A stretch of 64,000 nucleotides of DNA from Bathynomus jamesi (GCA_023014485.1 JAJOZX010000999.1:839501-903500), one strand, 5' to 3'. Positions 9,197 to 21,235 are shown, counted from the first letter of the stretch. Program-made: numbers and translations. Notes: generated by a model from the letters alone, not told the origin.

Positions 9197-11930
9197 CTAG
9201 GGTGGTCCTCAAAATTGAAAGTTGGAATTATTCAGCTCCCAGGGCCTCAATCTGTGAGGTTACCCATAAAAACACTGTGGTTAAAATTTCATTGAGAAAT
9301 AATATTTACCCTGTGCTCATGAAGGTTGAAGTTTATAGGGTATACCAGCCTCTGGGTCCCCCCATTTAAGGGTATTAGCCGCTCAGGGGCGGGGGTCTCA
9401 TGGGTGCTGACGCCACTCATTGTCGCCTGGTTCGCAGCGTGGCCTTCCGAGCATCCAGGAATTTCTTCTGGTGCTCTGCAACACCCAGGAGCATGTACTG
9501 CAGCTGGTCCTCCTTCTTCGTGTGGCACCTGTTGTATTCTTGTGCCAACGCCATGGCCCGCTCGGCATGGTCGTTGGTCACGGACAGGTTCCGGACCACC
9601 TCGGCAGCCGCTTGGAATTGCTCGCTGTCCGGCCATTTCGACACATCCTGTTCCAGGAATCCACGTCACAATTGGAGTCGGTCGAAGAACTAGCGAGTCC
9701 TCCCCGTCACGAATGTCTCTAATGACAGGGAAGAGCACGCCAGGACCGACGCTCTCTTGGGCAGGTCATCCTCCTTCGTTGGCTCCTCCAACATCGCAGC
9801 AGTCATCGCCTTCTTCGTTTCCGGAGGAACATCGTCGTCGAAGAGAGCCAGGGCCACCAACTCCTTGGACAAGTACCACAGGTGGTTGGCGAATTTCGAC
9901 TTGGCTGCTTTTTTCGCTACCTCCTTGTCTTCGTATTTTTCCAGAGCCTGGAGGAGCCAGAGATCTCTCAGTGGGGCCTTCGCCGAGTTCGGGGCCTCCA
10001 TCCACGCCTTTGTGTAGAACTTCACGGCGAACACGCTCAGGCGCCGAACTCCGGCCTCTTCCTTGGCTGTGAGCCGTAACTGCCGCCAGAACATCCATAC
10101 CTTCAGGGCGTACAACACCTTCAACATCCAGCAAGCCTGGTGCATCGCACCAGGCGCTCGGAACCGAATCCCACAGGGGGGGCACTCCACCGAGGAAGAT
10201 GATGGTGAGTTCCAAGAGCTCCAAATAATCATCCCGGGGGTGACCTTTCTGCAAGGCCTTCTCGCAGAACTCGATGATGGAGTCTGCATCCTCCTCGATG
10301 ATTTGACGAGCGTTGGCATCACTCACGATGTGGTCGTAATCTTCTTGGTTTACAAACTCCCATTGCGGCTTGAATCGCTTGAAGTGCTGAACCTCAGGTG
10401 CCAACGATGGTCCAAGGACTTCCGTGAAAACCGCACTGACGAGAAGCTCCAGGACATGGTGATGACATGCCAGATAGAGGAGGCTTCTCCCAAGTTCCTG
10501 CTCGATCAGCACGCATGCACCTGTGTTCTTTCCCGTGTTTGAAGCCGTAGTGTCGAACGAGAGGGCACAAACTTTGTCATCCAATTCCCAGTCTCGCAGA
10601 GCTTCCACCACAACTTTGGCACAGTTTGCACCAGTACCGGAACTGAGCTTGGCGACCTGGAGGAGCTGCACCTCGCCGCCACAAGAGACCAGGATCGGGA
10701 GTTGATCAACCTGTTCCTTGGATGTCAGATCCGCCATCAGCTTCCCATCCCAGTGAACGAGCGCAGCTTCTCGATGGAAGGGCTCCTTCAGCTGAGCGGC
10801 AACTTGTTGGCGTTGCGCCATCCTCTGGCGCCGTATGGATGACCAGTTGATGTTCAACTCATCAATGTTGTGGCCAAGGGACCAAGCCGTCTCACCGAGC
10901 ATGTAAACGGCGTCGCAGTCGGTCAGCTTCGTGCGGTCCAAGCTAGCCGCCAGTGCCGGTGAAATGATATTCGCTGGCTGACTGCGCTTGGGTGGGCTGC
11001 AACCTCGGACAGCACAACGGGTGGGAGAGTCGCTGGGGGGTGAAGAGCTCGAGCTGGAAGAGGCCAATTCTGCTGTTTGAGAAGTAGTGGCCATTTCTTC
11101 AGTCGCACAGCGCTGACAGCGTTGTTCAGCCTCCCTCCACTGCGCAACATTGCACTCTGTGCGAGCCAGGACCACATCAGCTCCTCCCATGGTCCCCCTG
11201 CGGCCGGGTTCTCGTTGGGCGATCAGGAAGGCCTTGTCCTCCTCGATGTTCATCATGTTCAGTGCGTCAGTGTGGGCGACATCGAAGAGGTTGCAGAACA
11301 TCTGCTGGAAGGAGGCTTCCCGTGCAATCTGGGCATCTGAGCGTCGATTCTTGTTCTTCTTGAGAAGCTTGTATTCGCCATACAACTTCTCTAGCTTCTC
11401 AGTGATGTGGTCTCGTCTCGTCATTGGAATCCGCGCTTTCGTCCACAAGATAAGCACTTCATCAGCAATGGCCGTGACAGCCTCCCTCGTCGTCGTTGCC
11501 GCCTTCGTGCTCAGCTTGTGCAGAGTCAGGCCGAGGACGTCGCCGATGGACGGCAGCTTGCTCCCCGTGAGTGCAGAGACTGGCGTCACAAGGAAGTCTT
11601 TTGAACGTGTACTGGCCATTTCACCAAAATAACACCTGGGGAAGATACATTGGAAACGTTTAATACCAATTCTAAAGGCAAGCCAAAAAAAAACACTAAT
11701 CTGTCAATGGTGAGAGCAACACCACACACAATCCGACCCTCTCAGCAAGGCGTGTCAATGGCCCACATAGGGGCATAACTTCAACCTTCTTGAGCACAGG
11801 GTAAATATTATTATTTCTCAATGACATTTTAACCACAGTGTTTTTATGCATAACCTCACAGATTGAGACCCTGGGAGCAAGAGAAATATATGTTTGAAAA
11901 TCCCCCCCTATGCTTGAGGACCACCCTAAA
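9197..11930 (-). mobile_element. Divergent hAT-like transposon, GC-rich copy
   Basis: The ends are TAGGGTGGTCCTC (9197) and its inverse GAGGACCACCCTA (to 11928). Flanks are ATGTACAC (9189-9196) and TTGTACAC (11931-11938), an 8-bp duplication with one change. Subterminal sequence is also inverted (CCTCACAGATTGAGACCCTG near 11850 against CAATCTGTGAGGTTA near 9250). The inside of the element is visibly GC-rich, unlike the flanks. It interrupts the LINE1 endonuclease. TAGGG ends plus 8-bp duplication fit hAT. Confidence 0.82.
9417..11619 (-). pseudogene. Divergent hAT-like transposase (GC-rich copy), two frameshifts
   Basis: Minus-strand gene starting ATG at 11619 (MASTRSKDFLV). Blocks: WTKARIPMTRRDHITEKLEK; DVAHTDALNMMNIEEDKAFL; a Ser-rich linker; ALVHWDGKLMADL; LSFDTTASNTGKNTGACVLI (candidate catalytic Asp); LYLACHHHVLELL (like the hAT C-x-x-H block); and HFKRFKPQWEF. 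The frame shifts near 10170, resuming PGAMHQACWMLKVLYALK through NHLWYLSKELVALALF to about 9690. It shifts again before the C-terminal NLSVTNDHAERAMALAQEYN block (9644-9417). The AT-rich homologue at 40364-43383 aligns along the full length. No BED zinc finger is visible. Inactive unless the shifts are assembly errors. Confidence 0.8.
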
Positions 11931-11938
11931 TTGTACAC

Positions 11939-12394
11939 ATGACCTAACTTAGTCTCATATTCCTGAACTCGAATGTTGCAAATTCTATACCCTCTGACTA
12001 TGGCTTACTTGCCATTCTCAAACTAAATACATCAGCGCTGTTTATCTTTCTCATAATTCTACTAACCAAAATTCTTTGACAACCTCACTTCCATTTTAGG
12101 AGATTTCAATGTTCACCACCACCTTTGGCTTTCCTCCCATCTCACTGACATCCCTGGTGAACTAGCTTATAACTTTTCTATCCTAAATGACCTAGAGCAG
12201 ATTGTACAGCACCCTACTCATATCCTCGATCACCTTGGAGATAGGCCCAACATTCTGGATTTATTTCTTACATCTCATACTCCTCCTTACTCTGTGAAAC
12301 TCTTTTCTCCAGTGGGCTCCTCCAATCACAATCTTATATCTGATTCCTGTTCTAATGCTCCAATTCGGCCTTTGGATCTTCCCAAGAGGATTTA
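11939..12394 (+). pseudogene. LINE1 (Jockey-like), endonuclease continued
   Basis: The LINE1 frame resumes after the hAT-like insertion with stops and frameshifts. Recognisable endonuclease pieces are the ILGDFNVHH-like region near 12100 and the SVKLFSPVGSSNHNLIS region near 12290-12340. It ends abruptly at 12394, where an inverted CR1 segment starts. The RT core expected next is absent here; thumb and 3' pieces appear at 20829 and 22690. Confidence 0.65.
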
Positions 12395-13226
12395 TGGTAA
12401 TGTTCTTGAATGGATTGAACATTGTGGGATAAATACAACAAATTTTTTTTTTAAATAAATATATTTTTTATATTATTTTTATTTTTGTGAATTAGGGTGT
12501 CACACAAAATCTCTTCACTTGCCACCCTGTGTCATGTGTACCTTGGGTTGCTGAACCCTGGTCTAGATGATGAATGAAAGAACATAGCTATATTACAAAA
12601 ATAAACACACTCCCAATGAGAAATAAATTTGAAGGGTCATAAGGTTTATCTTAATTTATCCAGATCTTTGCTCCTTGATTTTCTAATTCCCCATTACTAG
12701 AAAATGTCCAATAAAATCCAGGTTGATGCAGAGATCCTGAAGTAGTTCTGGATTAAGTCATACAGTTGAAGAAAAAACACACAAAGCTCATGGGCATTAC
12801 ATGTGGATGGTTGTTCACTCTTAAGAATTAATTTCTTCCATAGTCATGCTACATTCCTGCTGGTTTTCTACATACTTTAATATTGAGGTTCTTAATAGGT
12901 TTTTTTTCCAAATTCAATCAGTTAAAGGTTCAACCTTACGATTATCCTATGACTTTAACACTATATAATTTTTTTTTATTTTAAACAAGAGGCTACTTGA
13001 GCTAAGTGGCTAGAAATAAAGATTATGATAATTAGAATATTCAACAACATTAATGCAATTTAATGAATGTTGATAAATTCCTACATTGAAGGAGTTAGAA
13101 AAGCAAATAGAATCTTGGGATTTATTGATCAATCATTTAAATTCAAGTCAAAAAACAGTGCTAACATTATATTTCTACAATTGTTTTGAATGCCCCCACC
13201 TGGAATACTGCATTAAGTTTTGGTCC
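12395..13226. repeat. Right arm of the ~830-bp inverted duplication
   Basis: Inverse complement of 5613-6440. The junction at 12394/12395 falls in the middle of LINE1 endonuclease sequence without a poly(A) or TIR, which indicates rearrangement and not insertion of a complete element. Confidence 0.85.
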
Positions 13227-13615
13227 CCATATTTATGATGGGACATAGACAGAATGGAGAGAGTGCAGCAATAGGCTACTAAGATGATTCCTAAAATTGC
13301 AACATATCATATTTAGAAATGTTAAAATTATTCTCACTTGTAAAATGGTATATTCAAGGAGATTTAATCCAGGTGTTTAAAATGATTAAAGATTTTGATA
13401 ATGTTGATGCTGAAAAATATTTTGCCTTTAGAAACACAGATTGAACCCCCTATTTTGGGAGTGTTCTGCATACTACTAAATTTCAAATTGTCACATCTCA
13501 GTTCCTAATTCAGATAGAAGAGTGATTCAAAGTGCATCTGAAAGGCAATTTCCTGAAGAATACATCATTATAAACATAAAAACACCTAATAGTCAATGAA
13601 TGAAAAGTTGCAGAT
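12395..13615 (+). pseudogene. CR1-like LINE fragment (inverted copy), RT thumb and C-terminus
   Basis: Plus-strand copy of the segment at 6440-5613. It continues beyond the point where mariner 1 interrupts the other copy. It carries GNVLEWIEH, VRKANRILGFIDQSFK, then after several stops the C-terminal LIQVFKMIKDFDNVDAEKYF typical of CR1/L2 reverse transcriptases. Many stops; decayed. Confidence 0.7.
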
Positions 13616-14115
13616 CATTTTTTCATTTTGGGGGGGACCTCCCACCCCTCTGATATGAATAATTATGTTTTCTTTGAATGAAATTGAACTTCAACTCTCT
13701 CTCCATCAGTGGAAAGTGAAAAAAAAAACTGTTTTAGCATCTAAAGGTAGTGTTTTCGATTTGAATGATGCTAAATTTACTGAAAAATCATAACATTTTA
13801 CTTTTTCTCTAGTTAGCTATTCATTAACATTTGACTTATCATCCTTATTATGAATTAATTTACTGAATAAGGTGATGATATGTATACATACATCTTACAG
13901 TAGTAGGGAAACAGAAAAATCTTTTCATAGCATTCAATGAAGAACTTTATTCACAAGTATAAGTACAACAAAACTTACAAAAAGGCATCATTTAACATGA
14001 GCATTTAGATAAACATTGACTCAACAGAGCTATTTTATATTTACAAACAGCTCTATCATATATTTGTACAATATGTACACAAAGTAAGAAGTCCAGGAAT
14101 TATTCTAAGTTCAAG
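13616..14115. other. No gene seen
   Basis: AT-rich sequence between the CR1 fragment and family S copy 2. No motif or long frame is visible. Confidence 0.6.
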
Positions 14116-14119
14116 AGCT

Positions 14120-14646
14120 GAGGCATTCCATGTCAAGTGTACACACTTTTTGGTGATTTCTGCCACTCATCTCACCGATTTTAATGATTTTTGGTGTGGT
14201 AGTTGGGTATGATGAGTAATGAAGTGTGACCAAATTTTAGCCACTTGGGTCAAATAGTTTGGGAGTGATGACCCCCGAAATTTGGGGTCAGCAGCATAAC
14301 CTCGTAATTTTGAAAGGTCATAACTCAGGATCTAATGGATGGATTTTAATGATTTTGGTGTCAAAATGCTCAGAAAAGACAGCAGAATAACTTTAATTTT
14401 ATGCACAGAGTGCGTACATTCCATTAAAAAAAAGTTGCATTTATATTTCACCTTTGACCTTGACCTCAGGTCAGAGTTCAAAATTCAAGGTCATGAAAAT
14501 TGGCATAAGTAAAGACCTTTAGATGAAGCATATTCAAGCAAAAAATTGGAGTGGGATCTCCATGGGTTTGCTTTCCACAAGCACTTGAAATTCTGCATGT
14601 TGAAAATTTTGAGCATTTTATTTAAGATAACTTCACAAATAGTTCA
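14120..14646. repeat. Left TIR of family S copy 2
   Basis: Pairs with 18593-19113. Contains several GGTCA-type repeats (CCTTTGACCTTGACCTCAGG) that occur in the arms of copy 3 in related form. Confidence 0.9.
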
Positions 14647-14650
14647 TATA

Positions 14651-15234
14651 AAGGGTGATCCAGAGAAATGGGACCCAAAAGAAACCCCTGTAACTCTTAA
14701 AGTATAAGTCCTTTTATAGAATCATACGCATCATTCGAAAGAGGATAGTTACAAGTTTGTACAGGATTGTATAGGTTTTGACAATACAAGACAAGATACA
14801 AAAAAATAAAAGTGTTAGTTAAAACTAACCCTTCAAGATGACTGCATGGACTGTGGAACAGCTGCGTTTCATAACTGAGCAATATTATGAGCATGAAGAA
14901 GTGTAGTTTCAGCTCTTAGAAGGTGATTTTGACATCTGAAAATTTGTCTTGAAAGATCTTTGAGCTGAAACTACACTTCTTCCATGCTCATAATATTGCT
15001 CAGTTATAAAACGCAGCTGTTCCACAGTCCATGCAGTCATCTTGAAGGGTTAGTTTTAACTAACACTTTTATTTTGTTTTGTATCTTATCTTGTCTTGTA
15101 TTGTCAAAGCCTATACAATCCTGTACAAACTTGTAACTATCCTCTTTCGAATGATGCATATGATTCTATAAAAGGACTTATACTTTAAGAGTTACAGGGG
15201 TTTCTTTTGGGTCCCATTTCTCTGGATCACCCTT
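14651..15234. mobile_element. Tc1/mariner-derived foldback (palindromic MITE)
   Basis: The two halves are inverse complements: AAGGGTGATCCAGAGAAATG at the left and CATTTCTCTGGATCACCCTT at the right, with TA on both sides. Each half carries the start of a transposase frame (MTAWTVEQLRFITEQYYEHE, from the ATG near 14840, and its mirror near 15040), an N-terminal HTH of the WTVEQR type seen in Tc1/mariner relatives. A short unpaired spacer lies at about 14920-14965. It looks like a head-to-head duplication of a 5' end. Confidence 0.85.
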
Positions 15235-15539
15235 TATATACATATTATAATATAGCTACATACATAATTTGATATATACCTATGGGTAAGCATCAAGATT
15301 TTTACAAACAAATTATTTGGTTCTCTAAAAGTATCAATAATTTTTACCACAAATCCTATATAATTTTTGCAGTTAAAAATAACTTGAAATTTAGGTGTTT
15401 GAAGTTTGAAAAATGACTAACTTGTACAGGTATTTCTGATGAATTAACACTTCATATTGCCGTGCTGAACTTGAAAAATATAAATTTTATACCTATTAAA
15501 AATTTAAGTAAAATTATCATGATATGGAGTTGTTTAAAA

Positions 15540-16000
15540 AATTAATTAGCAAGGTAGGTAGTTAAACCCCTTAGTTACCTCCCAAGGCCTAGGTGTGTAC
15601 CTCGTTCCAACTTCCAAAGGACCTAGGCCTAGATACTATGCAAGGTGCCAGAACATGGTTTTTTTCATTCTGTATTAATTTAGAGATCTTATATATTCTA
15701 CTGTATGGCAGAAACAAGCATAGGCATCAGGCACATGCTTGTGGAGAAAATAAATATTCTAACCTCTAAGCTACTAGGATTCTAACCCAGGACCATTTAT
15801 TCACAGTCACAGGCTCTAATGACTAGAGGGTTAGAGGGATTTCCGCTATTTAATAATAATTTAATATTAGGAAGCTAAACAATTTAAGATAGACTAATAC
15901 TTAGAACTGTATTCATAAGTGTAATTATTAAAATATAGTTAGTTACAGTATAGTATAGGCATACATGTCAATAAGCAATTTAAATAGCAATACTCACATT
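15540..16000. other. Non-coding interior of family S copy 2
   Basis: No coding block is seen. A tRNA-like B-box on the minus strand near 15785 (GGTTAGAATCC) is noted but is not convincing as a gene. Confidence 0.5.
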
Positions 16001-16064
16001 TTCCATGCAGTTGTAAGTTTTTGATTATATGTTTTTGTCAATAAGTTTGTATCCAGTTTCTTGA

Positions 16065-18400
16065 TTACTTTTTAAGATGACACTTTTTCAGGATCATATT
16101 GGCTTCATTGGTTTCCTTTTTTGTGATTGTATATGTTCTTCCAGTAGCTGTCATTGGGTTTATGATTGTGAGGATGTCAGACAAATCTACTGTAAGTATA
16201 TCAGGATTTTCAGGATAAGTAAATGACCTGTTTGGGCCACAAGGGTGAAGGAAGTTTACTTTCACTTCACCCTCACTAGGATATGTTTCAATCACACACC
16301 CAATCCACCAGTGGTTATCATACTCCACTGTTACATATCCTGTGACATTTTCAATTAATTGAGTGGCTTGTTGGGGGGAAGCGAATTCCTTTCGACTTTC
16401 AACTGAGGTGCTGTACATTTGTACTTCTAAACAATTTTTTGTCAGTGGTATGAATGAATGTAATTTTTGAGTTCCTGGTATGGTTCTTGCTTTTGATAAA
16501 ATTGGATCTAAAAATTCTTTCTCATTTGAGTATTGTTCTTGTGTTGCAAAGCTAAAAGACATTTGAGTCAATTTTAAGGAAGAGAAATCAAAAAGATCTT
16601 TTGGGGGCAGAATTTGATTATCATATGGCCTATGAAGACTTTCTTTTGATGCTTCCCTTTTGATAATTCCTCTGACACCATCCAACGGTCCCTTGCCATG
16701 GCTGGTAGCAAAAAAATGCCACTCAGCCTTAACTCCAAATTCTTCATGGTGGTGGCATAAATTTAAAAAGTTTTTGCAATTTTTGTATTGGCCTGCGCAT
16801 CCATCAGTAAAATAGATAATTCTGTTTAGTAGCTGAAAATTTGACTTAGATGATTTATTAAAACTTTTATGAATAGATGCACTGCAACAGTATCATGTGT
16901 ATTACACACTGAGATAATAGTTAGAGAGCTGTGATTTACTTTTTCTTGCTCTTTGTAATAATAAACTCATGGATGAAGAGTCACTTGGCAATTATTCCAG
17001 TGATATCCTTGAGCACAACCTTGGACTACAAAGGAATAGTTTTTCGGAAAAGTCCCCAATCACCAAAAAATTGCATTCATCCAGTTCATGTTTTCTTTTT
17101 TCTAAATACTTGGCTTGTTGTTTGGCAATGAAATCATGATGCCTTAGTTGAGTTAGTCAAGAAATAAAGGTATCTAGGAAATCTTCTAAATTTTGAACAA
17201 CACAGTCCAGCTGAGATCGATCTGTTGTTGTCCAGTGTTTGTACTGGATTTCATCAGTACCTTTTTCTTTGTAACATGTAAGAAGAGTTTCCTTTAACAA
17301 ATCAGGTTGAGGGCATTGATCACACTCTCCTAAATAGCAAGAAGGTTGACTTTTGTCACAAATAATTTTGGCTAAAGCGCAGTGGTAACTACTAAATGGA
17401 GTTTTTTTCCTCACTGGTAATTTCTGCCATTCTAGAACATGTCATCATTAACTTAACATTCTGATGAATTGTGAGGATGCACACACTATGCATCCCACTT
17501 GTTCCTGCCAAAACATATTCTTTGGGGTGTAGCATCACAAATTTCGAAAATCCTATAGAGAGAGCTGGAAACAAACTTAAATTATTGATATGCTTCTTTT
17601 AGATTACATAAAACTAACCTCTTTTGATATTTTTTTCGTTCACCATTTTCTTTTATTGTTACAGTCTTTCTTGCCTGCCCTTTGTCTACTTATTTCATCA
17701 TTTCTAAAACACACTTTAAAAGTGTTAGTTACTTCCAGAGGCAATTCCTTCCCCATCTTTGGATTCAGTGATGACAATACTCCCTTTTCTTTTGCAAGCT
17801 GCTGAGTCTGAGCAGCCATTCTTTGTGAACAGTTAAATTCTTGAATTAGTTTTCTTACACTCATTGATGGTGCAAAAACAGTTAGAATCATAATTTGGTC
17901 ATGTTTATCCGAGTTTTGATATTTATCTTTCAATGTTTGGACAACTACTTCTGGCTTGGACAGTTTATCTACATTTGATGGACCTGGCTCATGAGGAATT
18001 TCACCTACCATATCTAAGTGTCTTCTTACTGAACTTTGTATTTTGGCCATTTTTGTTGGGAGGTATGGCTTCATTTCTTTGAATCTTGCGCTTGACAATC
18101 AGATTTTCCCCAATCATGGCGATTGTCTCATTCATTGCTGACAATTCAGCCTCCTTGTCAACAAAAACATCATCTGATGACACAGTTTCCATAGTAGTAT
18201 CAGATGAGCTTGATGATAATATTTCTGGTTCTGCTATATTTTGAACTTGTAAAATAGGTAAGGAAAATTTTTTACTGCATGATGAACATAACTTTTGGCC
18301 TGGCTTCAAATGATTTGGAAATTTTTCTATCAGTGATTGTGAAGCAGGCCGAAGATCAGAAGATTTTAATTTATTGTGGGAATTGAATGGATATCACAAT
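16065..18400 (-). pseudogene. Family S transposase, copy 2 (multiply broken)
   Basis: Reading leftward on the minus strand: KPGQKLCSSCSKKF (18310-18260, zinc-binding CxxC); an acidic linker; the HTH-like MSVRKLIQEFNCSQRMAAQ ending KEKGVLSSLNP (about 17870-17770); a FRNDEISRQRAGKKDC block; IGFSKFVMLHPKEYVLAGTS (17574-17460); HWTTTDRSQLDCVV (near 17200); SHGKGPLDGVRGII (around 16690); and the C-terminal module YDNHWWIGCVIE/NFLHPCG (16685-16065). Several frameshifts and stops separate these blocks, so the copy is dead. The order matches copy 1. Confidence 0.75.
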
Positions 18401-18592
18401 ATTTTGATGACATTTTATCAGCATATAGTCAAAACCTGAACACACAAATTTAACATGATTAAATATACAAATTATATAGGTAGCTACTATGATGAAAATT
18501 ATTGTTCTTTTAGAGCAGCAAATACCTTAATACATACAGTTTATTTATCAAACCATGAATGTAGCTATATTTATACATATATACATACATAT

Positions 18593-19113
18593 ATATGAAC
18601 TATTTGTGAAGTTATCTTAAATAAAATGCTCAAAATTTTCAATATGCACAATTTCAAATGCTTGTGGAAAGCAAACCCATGGAGATCTCACTCCAATTTT
18701 TTGCTTGAATATGCTTCATCTAAAGGTCTTTACTTATGCCAATTTTCATGACCTTGAATTTTGAACTCTGACCTGAGGTCAAGGTCAAAGGTGAAATATA
18801 AATGCAACTTTTTTTTAATGGAATGTGCGCACTCTGTGCATAAAATTAAAGTTATTCTGCTGTCTTTTCTGAGCATTTTGACACCAAAATTATTAAAATC
18901 CATCCATTAGATCCTGAGTTATGACCTTTCAAAATCACGAGGTTATGCTGCTGACCCCAAATTTGGGGGGTCATTACTCCCAAACTATTTGACCCAAGTG
19001 GCTAAAATTTGGTCATGCTTCATTACTCATCATACCCAACTACCACACCAAAAATCATTAAAATCAGTGAGATAACCTGACATAAAGCATGTACACTTGA
19101 CATGGAATGCCTC
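18593..19113. repeat. Right TIR of family S copy 2
   Basis: Inverse complement of 14120-14646. Ends with GACATGGAATGCCTC next to the AGCT duplication. Confidence 0.9.
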
Positions 19114-19479
19114 AGCTGCACTACTGTGATTCCCTTTGGATGGAAAGAGTATATAATTTTTATGTAAGGCTGGGTATTTGGACTTGACAATTGACATGGC
19201 ATAATTTATGTCTTTTCTTATCCAGCAAATATCATCATTGTGAAAAATAATAATTATTTAGACTTCCTGAAAAGGTCAAGAAGCTAATTTGATAGCTAAT
19301 CACCAAACTCTTCTAAAGTATCTAAAATTGTTCCAAGCCAAACTTTATCATCATACTTGCTACACACATGCTACAGGCAATATATTGGCCAATATGATAC
19401 TCTTTGTCTTCATTGTCATTGCCCACATCCTGCTCGGGTCTACTGATACTGAATAAACTGGTGCACAGTGCAGTACAGC

Positions 19480-19614
19480 CAAAATGTGAGTTTTACTATT
19501 ATTGTCCATTGGTTTTTCCTAGGTTAATAGTACCCTCAGATAACTGGAAAATTTAGAGAACTGGAATGGCCTAATCCCCGAGCTTGCTGGATAATGAAGG
19601 TTTTACTGTATTAT
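19480..19614 (-). mobile_element. Solitary pogo/Tigger-like terminus
   Basis: Read on the minus strand from 19614 the sequence begins CAGTAAAACCTTCATTATCC, after TA, and continues with CTCGGGGATTAGG and a TTATCTGAGGGTAC block. This resembles Tigger-type ends. The partner end was not found. The rest of 19114-19640 shows no gene. Confidence 0.4.
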
Positions 19615-19648
19615 TAATTGTTTAACCCTTTTTCCCAAAATATATTAA

Positions 19649-20824
19649 CCTCTTGACTCTGATGACCTGTGCATTGTGGGCCACAGGACTTATGCATGCG
19701 TCTCTGATGACCTACATGCATTGGCCATAAGGAAATTAATTTTTCCCTATTTTGAAATATCTAGGAGGAGACTGTTGATGTATTGGTGACTTCTTGGAGG
19801 GTTTTCTTGAGTCAAATTCACCAGCCAATAGTAATCAAGTACATTCATGTGGGTGTGGTTAATGTTTAATTAATGATGTATCATAGGGGCATTCCAGTGT
19901 TTACCAAGTTGTCATTTGGGATGATTATTCATGCTTTCTGATTGATTTATATTTCATAATGACTGATATTAGTGATTCTGCTACTGATTATAGTCCTTCT
20001 TAGGAGGATGAGTGATGATCTTAGTGACTTTAGTGACATTTCTGGGAGTGAAAGGGAAGATGAACCAGTTGAATTAGGTTGAAACTGAAAATGAGTTGCC
20101 AATGTATTCAGAGACTGAAGGCCTAGTGACAAGCTGTTATTACATTGCTCTTTTGCGGGTGTAAATCCCAATATTTCATTTGATTGTGAAAGTGTAATTG
20201 CCTATTTCAAGGTATTTATTGGTGATGATGTACTGTATTTTTCAGTGCATAAGACGCACTTTTTTTTCCAAAAAAAAAAGGGGGTCTCAGAATCACCCTG
20301 CATCCTATACACCGAAGGTCATAATATTACCTTTATATGGGCTAGAAGAACTGATGGATTTTTACAAAAATTCATCATCTCTTAGTCCCTCCTGACTGTG
20401 TATTGGTTTGGCCAATTTTACACTAAGTTTCTACTCTTACCAACCCACTGATAACAAGAAAAACAGTACGTATTGCATAATGATTTACTTTTATGTTTCA
20501 TAACATATAGTATAGTCTCCCGTATATTTAATACTATTTTCTTATAATGAGTATGGGTGAAAGAAAACTTACCACCATACTTTTGATGGAGGGCTTTAAC
20601 AAAAGTCAGCCTCGCTGGTAGAAAATTACGGACATTTTCTGACAACTAGGCAGTTGGTCATAATTTTTTTCCTAAAAAAAGGCCTTGGAAAATAGGGGTG
20701 CATCTTATACACTGAAAAATATGGTAATTGATTACATTGTGGTGTGTAAATGGTAAAGTTTCACCTTTCCCTCAATCCTGGAAATGAGGCTGCAATGGAA
20801 AATGTGCAAACTGGGGTGAAAGGG
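19649..20824 (+). mobile_element. piggyBac-like remnant
   Basis: It starts after TTAA (19645-19648) with CCTCTTGACTCTGATGACC. It ends GGGGTGAAAGGG followed by TTAC, a one-base-decayed TTAA. An acidic N-terminal frame starts at ATG 19959 (MTDISDSATDYSPS, then a stop, then DDLSDFSDISGSEREDEPVE after a frameshift), as in piggyBac transposase N-termini. The catalytic part is absent. A TA-flanked MITE lies inside (20233-20724). Confidence 0.5.
20233..20724. mobile_element. TA-target MITE with GTATAAGACGCAC ends, copy 1
   Basis: The ends read CTGTATTTTTCAGTGCATAA and ...TACACTGAAAAATATGG, flanked by TA. A second copy with the same interior occurs at 36727-37840, itself interrupted by a hAT element. 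No gene: the frames on either strand are shared non-coding sequence. Confidence 0.85.
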
Positions 20825-20828
20825 TTAC

Positions 20829-21178
20829 CTTCAACAACACGCAACTCAATTGTTCCTCTTAACATTCTTGGTATTTCCTTTTCTCGTGATCTTTCCTGGA
20901 AAGATCACATATACTCTCTTTCTAAAACAGCTTCTAAGAGATTAGGTGTGCTGTACCACGTCCACCTCTGCAGTTTCTTCACTCCCACTCAGTTGCTGTC
21001 TCTATACAGGGGTGTTGTTCGCCCCTGTATGGAGTATGCTTCTCGTGGGTGGGGTGGTTCAACCCACATAGCCATACTTGACTGGGTGGAATCAAAGGCT
21101 TTTCATCTCATCAATTCCCCACCTCTTACCAACTGTCTTCAATCTCTCTCTCTTTGCCACAGTGGAGGGTTTTGCTAA
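20829..21178 (+). pseudogene. LINE1 (Jockey-like) reverse transcriptase thumb region
   Basis: The plus strand encodes NILGISFSRDLSWKDHIYSL, then ASKRLGVLYHVHLCSFFTPTQLL, YRGVVRPCMEYASRGWGGST and ILDWVESKAFHLINSP. This is the conserved post-active-site region of Jockey/I-type reverse transcriptases. It starts at the piggyBac-like remnant and ends at a stop. The catalytic YxDD region is missing. It is probably the same LINE1 copy as 8592-12394. Confidence 0.75.
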
Positions 21179-21235
21179 TTCTCATTTCTCAAGTCTTTTT
21201 TTTTAGTTTTAAATTCACGTTTTTTCTCTTTCCAG

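Larger units (their letters stand above)
14120..19113 (-). mobile_element. Family S DNA transposon, copy 2 (long TIR, 4-bp TSD)
   Basis: The ends read GAGGCATTCCATGTCAAGTG and, inverted, CACTTGACATGGAATGCCTC. The flanks are AGCT on both sides (14116-14119 and 19114-19117), a 4-bp duplication. TIRs are over 520 bp and still nearly identical. The inside carries the degenerate minus-strand transposase and a foldback element. A 4-bp duplication with very long TIRs fits Sola; the name is tentative. Confidence 0.88.

Noticed and set aside
9326..10072. 248-codon plus-strand frame and several others in the GC-rich hAT-like element
   Set aside because: They overlap the minus-strand transposase, which has a homologue along its full length. 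GC-rich DNA has few stops, so the frames are shadows.
9766..10170. C-terminal ~135 residues of the 617-codon hAT-like frame
   Set aside because: The frame after about 10170 no longer matches the AT-rich homologue, while another frame does; it is a frameshift read-through.
15760..15833. tRNA-like 74-nt stretch on the minus strand with a B-box (GGTTAGAATCC) and T-stem
   Set aside because: The acceptor pairs only partly and the anticodon stem does not form. It may be a chance match or a decayed tRNA-derived SINE, so it is not listed as a tRNA.
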